Below are positions 5,472 to 9,628 of a stretch of DNA of 9,628 bases, in pieces. Origin of the DNA: Micrococcaceae bacterium UBA6021. Lineage in GTDB: Bacteria > Actinomycetota > Actinomycetes > Actinomycetales > Micrococcaceae. The stretch's first letter is position 1, and each line of letters opens with the position of its first letter. The DNA is taken from contig DIZT01000101.1 of the NCBI GenBank assembly GCA_002427975.1, positions 1 to 9,628 on the forward strand, written 5' to 3'. A program made the position numbers and the translations under genes. The notes under the pieces were generated by a model, which was not told the origin of the DNA, ran no database searches, and saw nothing but the letters and a program-made list of their open reading frames with translations.

Positions 5472-6440
5472 TTAGCCCCGCTCCAGCACGTGGTTGGGCA
5501 GCCGGTTCCCCGGAGCGGTCCCACGGATCTCGAGCAGTTCGCGGGCGTGGGCATGCAGTCTCTTGTCCTCTGCGGAGACCGGCACCCAGCGTGGGATGGG
5601 CACCGAGTTGCCGTCGGCGTCGCGCGCCACCATGACCGTGAGGCAATACGTGGTGAGGTTCAGTTCCGTGCCCTTCGGATCACCGGAGCGAACGTGTACG
5701 GCGATGTGCATGCCTTTGGTCCCGGTGTAGACCAGCCTGGCCTCGACCTCCACCACATGGCCGATCAGCAGGGGCCGGTAGAAGCGCACGCCACCGGAGA
5801 AAACCGCAACCGTGTCCATTCCGCAGTACCTGGATGCGCAGACATAGGCGGCTTCGTCGATCCACTTCATCACGATGCCGCCGTGCACTTTCCCGCCCCA
5901 GTTCACGTCCGTGGGGGCGGCCATGAACCGCAGGGTCACGCGTTCGGCGGTCCCGGCGTCGGTATATTCCTGGGCGTTCATGGCTTCGACGATCTGTTCG
6001 CGGATCCTGATCCGCGCCAGCGCGTAATCGCGCTGTTCGATCTCCGCCGCAGTGGCCGGTTCGAACTGCTTCACGGCGGTGGGCTTCCCGTCTTCTCCGA
6101 CCGCCACAAAGATCACCATGCACTGGCTGCGCATCGTGGCAGGGCCGCCCCTGGGATCGCCGGACGAGACGAGGGTGCGGATGTGCATGGAGGAGCGTCC
6201 CGTGTAGACGATGGTGGCCTCCACCTCCACCATGTCGCCGCTGTTCACCGGGTCCGCGAAGTGGATGTTGCCCACGTAGGCGGTGACGCAGTAGGACTTG
6301 GCCCAGCCCACAGCGGCAGCGTAGGCGGCTTTATCCACCCACTCAAGGACCGTCCCGGCGTCCACTGAGCCGCTGTGGCCCACGTCCGTGGGGGCAGCCA
6401 GGAAGCGGAGGGTTACGGAATTGGCGGCTGGCTCGCTCAT
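5472..6440 (-). CDS. Double-hotdog acyl-CoA thioesterase
   Basis: Predicted to hydrolyse acyl-CoA thioesters to free acid and CoA in the cytosol. The product has two tandem hotdog domains, residues ~8-125 and ~167-284, each opening VTLRF-x-AAPTDV and containing IVYTG/LVYTG and a VxSGDP/VRSGDP strand. Domain 2 keeps the family pattern N-x-x-G-x-V-HGG-x-x-M-x-W-x-D (N180, D195). Domain 1 keeps the aspartate (D36) but has G21 in place of Asn and DAG in place of HGG. This layout is like the eukaryotic BACH/Acot7 and YciA thioesterases. I chose the ATG at 6440 (MSEPAANSVTLRF, 322 residues); the open frame extends to an ATG at 6509, but that extension is basic, unlike the family, and runs into the palindrome region. 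It is convergent with dnaB. Confidence 0.88.
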   Translation of the reverse strand: MSEPAANSVTLRFLAAPTDVGHSGSVDAGTVLEWVDKAAYAAAVGWAKSYCVTAYVGNIHFADPVNSGDMVEVEATIVYTGRSSMHIRTLVSSGDPRGGPATMRSQCMVIFVAVGEDGKPTAVKQFEPATAAEIEQRDYALARIRIREQIVEAMNAQEYTDAGTAERVTLRFMAAPTDVNWGGKVHGGIVMKWIDEAAYVCASRYCGMDTVAVFSGGVRFYRPLLIGHVVEVEARLVYTGTKGMHIAVHVRSGDPKGTELNLTTYCLTVMVARDADGNSVPIPRWVPVSAEDKRLHAHARELLEIRGTAPGNRLPNHVLERG

Positions 6441-6498
6441 GCTGCCCACTTTAGAGCGTGCCCATCGGCGCGCCCCAGTTGTGACGCTCGCCGCCGGA

Positions 6499-6597
6499 CG
6501 CTCTATCACTTTTGGGCCTTAAATGCGGAACGCTCTCTCACTTTCCTAGCGAAAGTGACAGAGCGTTCCGATTTAACGCGTCAAAAGTGAGAGAGCG
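6499..6597. repeat. Nested palindromic element with four copies of CGCTCTNTCACTTT
   Basis: Two copies of the motif read on the plus strand (6499-6514 and 6531-6545) and two on the minus strand (6551-6565 and 6582-6597). The inner pair forms a 20-bp stem (6526-6545 with 6551-6570) with one C-C mismatch and a five-base loop CTAGC. The outer pair forms a 16-bp stem with one mismatch (6499-6514 with 6582-6597). TTAAAT (6519-6524) and ATTTAA (6571-6576) pair between them. The whole ~100 bases can fold into one long hairpin. It lies between doxX and the thioesterase gene, both on the minus strand. Such an element is typical of dispersed intergenic palindromic repeats (REP/BIME or MITE-like). It might also stop transcription from doxX, though it lacks a T-run. 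Confidence 0.85.
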
Positions 6598-6606
6598 ACG
6601 GTGTGT

Positions 6607-7041
6607 TTAGGCGAGGACTGCCAGCTTGGAGTCCCTGCGGCCGAACAGGACGCGGTCCACTGACATGCGGCCGGCTCCGGTGAGAGCAAGTGCCAGGGCG
6701 GCAGTGCCGAGGAGCAGCACCAGTTCGTACCCGCCTTTGTCAGCGAAAACGCCGGCCGGTGCGTGCACCAGGAGGAGGGCGCCGACCATGTCTACGGCCA
6801 GCAGGGCGGCCACCACGCGGGTGAGTACGCCGAGGATCAGGGCAATGCCGCCGGCCAGTTCAAGGCCCGCAATGAGGGGCGCCGAGACGTTGGCTGCCGG
6901 CACGCCCATCTGGGCGAATGCAGCCTGGGTGCCGGCGATGGTCCACTCGTTGAACTTCTGCCAGCCGTGGGCGGCGAAGAGGAAGCCGAGGATGACGCGC
7001 AGGACGGTGATGGCGGCGGTGATAAGGCGTGGCTGATTCAT
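6607..7041 (-). CDS. DoxX family membrane protein
   Basis: A 144-residue integral membrane protein of the DoxX family, whose members are linked to redox and thiol stress, although the molecular function is mostly undefined. Four membrane helices are visible at ~7-25, 53-73, 76-93 and 104-123. The family pattern LRVILGFLFAAHGWQKF lies in helix 1. GLELAGGIALILGVLTR follows at ~59-75, and GGYELVLLLGTAALALALTGAG-x-x-SVDR closes the domain. The start ATG at 7041 has only a loose purine-rich site upstream. The perfect inverted repeat at 7061-7082 lies 20 bases before the start, pointing to control by a dimeric repressor. The adjacent MATE gene is divergent. Confidence 0.9.
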   Translation of the reverse strand: MNQPRLITAAITVLRVILGFLFAAHGWQKFNEWTIAGTQAAFAQMGVPAANVSAPLIAGLELAGGIALILGVLTRVVAALLAVDMVGALLLVHAPAGVFADKGGYELVLLLGTAALALALTGAGRMSVDRVLFGRRDSKLAVLA

Positions 7042-7060
7042 AGGTCAAGTCTCTTCGATC

Positions 7061-7082
7061 ATTAGTTGAAGTGTCAACTAAT
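7061..7082. promoter_or_regulatory. Perfect inverted repeat, candidate MarR-type operator of doxX
   Basis: ATTAGTTGA (7061-7069) and TCAACTAAT (7074-7082) are exact reverse complements separated by AGTG. The arms resemble operators of MarR/OhrR-type repressors (TTAGTTG-spacer-CAACTAA). On the minus strand the sequence TTGACA, a perfect -35 hexamer, lies inside the repeat (7072-7077), although a matching -10 box at normal spacing is not clear. The element is 20 bases from the doxX start and 88 bases from the MATE start, so doxX is the likelier target. No regulator gene is in the window. Confidence 0.7.
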
Positions 7083-7158
7083 TGCTGCCTGTTGTGTCCT
7101 TTGTCATGACTTGCGGCGTCACGGAGGCGGGTCCACCATGTCGTCGGGAGCCGGCGGT

Positions 7159-7171
7159 TAGGCTGAAACAG
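7159..7171 (+). promoter_or_regulatory. Leaderless-type -10 box for the MATE gene
   Basis: TAGGCT at 7159-7164 is followed by six bases and then the GTG start at 7171, with no ribosome binding site. In actinobacteria this TANNNT-6/7-GTG arrangement is typical of leaderless transcripts beginning at the start codon. No -35 hexamer matches well. Confidence 0.5.
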
Positions 7172-8523
7172 TGCCGAACCAATCCGCCCCCGTTGCCGTG
7201 CAGCAACCCCCCAGCCATGCCAGGGAGATCCTTCGGCTCGCCGTGCCGGCGTTCGGCGCACTGATCGCCGAACCTCTGTTCCTGCTCGCGGATTCGGCCA
7301 TTGTGGGCCATCTTGGCGTGGCCCAGCTGGCCGGCGTGGGGCTCGCTTCCGCTGTGCTGCACACCGCCGTCGGCCTGATGGTTTTCCTCGCGTACTCCAC
7401 CACTCCGGCTGTGGCCCGCGCGATGGGTCACGGCCAGTTGGGTAAGGCACTTGCTGCAGGGCGCGACGGCGTCTGGCTGGCACTCCTGTTGGGCATCGTT
7501 CTGGCGGTGGCCGGTTTCTGGGCCGCTGAACCGCTGGTGGCCCTTATGGGGGCTGAGGGTGACGTGCGCTCATTCGCTGTTGACTATCTCCGCTGGTCCA
7601 TGCCCGGCCTGGTGGCAATGCTGCTCATCTTTGCGGGTACGGGCGTCCTCCGCGGATTGCAGGACACTAGAACGCCGCTGCTCGTGGCCACCGCAGGCTT
7701 TGCCCTGAATGTGGTCCTTAATCTGTGGCTGGTCTACGGGCTGGGCTGGTCCGTTGCAGGCTCGGCAGCGGGTACCAGCGTGGCGCAATGGGCCATGGCA
7801 TGCGTCTATCTGGTGATGGTCCAGCGAAATGCTGCCCGGCACGGCATCAGCCTGTGGCCCGACTGGAGCGGTATCCGCGCGATGACCCGGGTCGGTTCGT
7901 GGCTTATGCTCCGCACGCTGAGCCTGCGCATCGCCATCCTTGCCACAGTTTTTGTGGTCACGGGGCAAGGCGCCGTCAACCTTGCCGCGCACCAGTTGGC
8001 CATGACCATCTTTTCCTTCCTCGCCTTTGCCCTGGATGCCCTCGCCATCGCCGCGCAAGCCCTGATCGGCAAGGAACTGGGTGCATCCAACTCCGTCAGG
8101 GCGCGGCAGCTGACCGGGACGATGATCCGCTGGGGCGCCGGATTCGGCGTGGTCACCGGCACCCTGCTGGCCGTCGCTGCGCCCTGGGCCGGGGCACTGT
8201 TCACGTCCGACGCCGGCGTCCAGTCCGTCCTGACGTACGCCCTGTGGATCCTGGCCGCCGGCCAGCCCATTGCCGGTTATGTCTTTGTCCTGGACGGCGT
8301 GCTGATCGGCGCCGGCGACGCCAAGTACCTGGCGCTGGCCGGCGTGGCCAACCTCGCCGCCTACGTGCCCATGCTGGTGGCCGTGGCTGCCTCCGGCACG
8401 TCCGCTGCGGCAGGCCTGGTTTGGCTCTGGGCCGCCTTTGCTTTGGGCTACATGGCCGCCCGGGCTGTGACCCTGGGCCTGCGCGCCCGGTCGGACCGTT
8501 GGATGGTGCTGGGTTCGCCATAG
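7171..8523 (+). CDS. MATE family efflux transporter, DinF-like
   Basis: A 450-residue inner-membrane transporter, predicted to export drugs or organic cations in exchange for protons or sodium. About twelve membrane helices fall into two six-helix halves. Helix 1 carries the conserved acid in LLADSAIVGHLG (D41). The loop and helix GVLRGLQDTRTPLLVATAGFALNVVLNLWLVYGLG (~158-192) matches the DinF branch, with N180 in the position of a conserved asparagine. The second half repeats the plan with LDGVLIGAGDAKYLALAGVANLAAYVPM (~374-401). The start is GTG at 7171, without a ribosome binding site and probably leaderless. Unlike classic dinF it is not beside lexA. It is divergent from doxX and followed 25 bases later by a DUF308-like gene. 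Confidence 0.93.
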   Translation: MPNQSAPVAVQQPPSHAREILRLAVPAFGALIAEPLFLLADSAIVGHLGVAQLAGVGLASAVLHTAVGLMVFLAYSTTPAVARAMGHGQLGKALAAGRDGVWLALLLGIVLAVAGFWAAEPLVALMGAEGDVRSFAVDYLRWSMPGLVAMLLIFAGTGVLRGLQDTRTPLLVATAGFALNVVLNLWLVYGLGWSVAGSAAGTSVAQWAMACVYLVMVQRNAARHGISLWPDWSGIRAMTRVGSWLMLRTLSLRIAILATVFVVTGQGAVNLAAHQLAMTIFSFLAFALDALAIAAQALIGKELGASNSVRARQLTGTMIRWGAGFGVVTGTLLAVAAPWAGALFTSDAGVQSVLTYALWILAAGQPIAGYVFVLDGVLIGAGDAKYLALAGVANLAAYVPMLVAVAASGTSAAAGLVWLWAAFALGYMAARAVTLGLRARSDRWMVLGSP

Positions 8524-8536
8524 GGCCAGCGGCCAC

Positions 8537-8549
8537 TAAACTGGACCGG
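8537..8549 (+). promoter_or_regulatory. Leaderless-type -10 box for the DUF308-like gene
   Basis: TAAACT at 8537-8542 is followed by exactly six bases and the GTG start at 8549, within the 25-base gap after the MATE gene. The spacing is the same as at the MATE start, and there is no Shine-Dalgarno sequence. The gene may therefore have its own leaderless transcript in addition to read-through. Confidence 0.5.
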
Positions 8550-9139
8550 TGAACCAACCACTGACACCCACAGATGCTGCCGCACGCTCCGCCCAGCAGA
8601 CCGACCTGTGGAAGCCGGTACTGCTCCGGGCCCTGGCCGCTCTCGTGTTCGGTGCGGTGACTGTCTTCTGGGCGGGACCTTCAGTCCAGGTCATGGGCTT
8701 CTCCGGCGGGCTCTACCTGCTGGGCACGGGCCTGCTGTTGCTCTGGGGAATCCCGAAGACGGGCTACCCTCGCGAGAGCATGCCGGGCAAAATCCTCTCC
8801 GCCGCCGGGGCCGCGCTCACCGGCGCAGGGGCAGCGTTGGTGCTGCTGCACGGGGACGGCGTCTTCGGTGTCGTCGCGGCGCTGGGCCTTGGCCTGGCCG
8901 GGGCGGCCGAGCTGTACTGCGGAATCCGGTACCGCGGCCGGCACGTGCTGGCCCGCGACTGGCTGGCCTCGGGCATCATCGGCCTCGGCACTGCGGCCAT
9001 CCTGCCCTTTTTCATCAGCCTCGGAGCCCACGCCCTGCTGGGCGTGGCAGGCGGTGCGGCCATCATTTCCGGGGTGCTGTGGGTGCTGTCCGGACTGACT
9101 CTGAGGCACGATGCCCGGCCCGCCTCCGTGAAGCCGTAA
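8549..9139 (+). CDS. DUF308/HdeD-like six-helix membrane protein
   Basis: A 196-residue integral membrane protein of unknown function. Six membrane helices are visible at ~24-42, 48-67, 81-100, 105-125, 138-156 and 162-184, after a short polar N-terminus. The pattern LLRALAALVFGAVTVFWAGPSVQVMGFSGGLYLLGTGLLLLWG resembles the HdeD/DUF308 repeat (helix, FW-x-G, helix with GxYLL-x-G). The family link is by motif only. Polar residues within the membrane part are few (E121 and C124 in AELYCGIRYRGR), which gives no hint of transport or catalysis. The GTG start at 8549 lacks a ribosome binding site; see the leaderless promoter just before it. The stop TAA overlaps a possible -10 box for the next gene. 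Confidence 0.75.
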   Translation: MNQPLTPTDAAARSAQQTDLWKPVLLRALAALVFGAVTVFWAGPSVQVMGFSGGLYLLGTGLLLLWGIPKTGYPRESMPGKILSAAGAALTGAGAALVLLHGDGVFGVVAALGLGLAGAAELYCGIRYRGRHVLARDWLASGIIGLGTAAILPFFISLGAHALLGVAGGAAIISGVLWVLSGLTLRHDARPASVKP

Positions 9140-9182
9140 ACTAGAAGCGAACGGTTCTACCCGGCGTAGAAAAGACGCCCGG
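9137..9182 (+). promoter_or_regulatory. Possible promoter and leader hairpin of the last gene
   Basis: TAAACT at 9137-9142, overlapping the preceding stop codon, is a plausible -10 box giving a leader of about 97 bases. The leader contains a hairpin of CCCGGCGT (9160-9167) with ACGCCCGG (9175-9182), with one C-C mismatch and loop AGAAAAG. There is no T-run, so it is not a clear terminator. The promoter call rests only on resemblance to the -10 box before 8549. Confidence 0.3.
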
Positions 9183-9245
9183 CAAGAACGCCGAACACAT
9201 TCAAACCAGCAGGCCTTCCGGCATGGCTGTATGAGAGGAACTACC

Positions 9246-9617
9246 TTGGCAGACCAGAAACCAGGAAAACCGCGCAAGCTGCGGACCTCGGTGAAGGGCC
9301 CGCTGATGTTCTCCGCGTTCTGGGCCGTCCTCGCCTTCGTCGCCGTGCTGATCTTCGCCTCCGGTGGCAGCTCGAAAACCCCGCGGTTTGACCTCGCATT
9401 CACGGGCGCCGGCATCGCGTTCATCGTCACGCTGGTGATCGCCGCCATGCTGGCCATGAGTCACAAGGAGAACGCCGAACACCTGGGCAAGGGATCCGGC
9501 GTCAACCTGAGTTCAGGGCGGAAGCCTTCGAATGGATTCGGGGGACACGGCTCAAGCCAGGCCGGCGGCACGCCTGAGGCCCCAGACGCCGACAGCACCG
9601 GCTCCGGCCAGTCCTAG
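9246..9617 (+). CDS. Small two-helix membrane protein of unknown function
   Basis: A 123-residue protein that I do not recognise. A basic N-terminus (KPGKPRKLRTSVKG) is followed by a membrane helix at ~21-38 (MFSAFWAVLAFVAVLIFA). A short loop then leads to a second helix at ~50-69 (LAFTGAGIAFIVTLVIAAML). The C-terminal ~45 residues are Gly/Ser/Pro-rich and probably disordered. By the positive-inside rule both ends should face the cytoplasm. I chose TTG at 9246, which has AGAGGAA at 9234-9240 at ideal spacing. The in-frame ATG at 9231 lies before this site and would add MRGTT. The gene follows the DUF308-like gene after ~106 bases and may have its own promoter. Confidence 0.75.
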   Translation: MADQKPGKPRKLRTSVKGPLMFSAFWAVLAFVAVLIFASGGSSKTPRFDLAFTGAGIAFIVTLVIAAMLAMSHKENAEHLGKGSGVNLSSGRKPSNGFGGHGSSQAGGTPEAPDADSTGSGQS

Positions 9618-9628
9618 CCCGCCGGTCC

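Noticed and set aside
5446..5480. GC-rich inverted repeats between dnaB and the thioesterase as a terminator
   Set aside because: GCCCG/CGGGC and CGGGGC/GCCCCG pairings exist, but the stems are short and overlap each other, with no T-run. In GC-rich DNA such repeats arise easily.
5490..6368. Plus-strand open frame of 292 codons opposite the thioesterase
   Set aside because: It mirrors the codon structure of the double-hotdog gene, is His/Gly/Val-rich, and has no ribosome binding site or known motif.
6441..6509. N-terminal extension of the thioesterase to the ATG at 6509
   Set aside because: The extra 23 residues are basic and unlike the family, and the codons run into the palindromic element. 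MSEPAANSVTLRF at 6440 gives the expected hotdog start.

Overview
The window looks like the chromosome of a high-GC actinobacterium, most likely a member of the Micrococcaceae close to Arthrobacter or Pseudarthrobacter. The signs are strong GC bias at third codon positions, GTG and TTG starts, leaderless-type promoters with the -10 box directly before GTG, a Gly/Asn/Ser-rich SSB tail ending DSEPPF, and the conserved order ssb-rpsR-rplI followed by dnaB. This is the conserved core neighbourhood usually found not far from the replication origin. I see no prophage, transposase, CRISPR array or defence island.

Layout: 1-1496 holds the end of the rpsF-ssb-rpsR-rplI operon (+), closed by a strong intrinsic terminator. 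From 1497 to 2318 a structured intergenic stretch precedes an FMN reductase gene (+). From 2359 to 3389 two minus-strand genes, two bases apart, encode small N-terminally membrane-anchored proteins with segments resembling the C-terminal domain of ribosomal protein L7/L12. From 3390 to 4062 lies a 673-base gene-free region with a cluster of DnaA boxes and two AT-rich patches, just before dnaB (+, 4063-5445). Convergent to dnaB is a double-hotdog acyl-CoA thioesterase gene (-), preceded by a long nested palindrome (6499-6597) and then a doxX-family gene (-). A perfect 9-bp-arm inverted repeat sits in the divergent promoter region between doxX and a MATE/DinF-like efflux gene (+). The right end carries a DUF308/HdeD-like six-helix membrane protein gene (+) and a small two-helix membrane protein gene (+).

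Functionally the window joins translation (S18, L9), replication and repair (SSB, replicative helicase DnaB) and a set of probably independent envelope and housekeeping genes. The observations most worth a second look are the DnaA-box cluster upstream of dnaB, the four-copy nested palindrome, the tandem membrane-anchored L7/L12-like proteins, the palindromic operator, and the asymmetric active sites of the double-hotdog thioesterase. Nothing here clearly amounts to a new multi-gene system.
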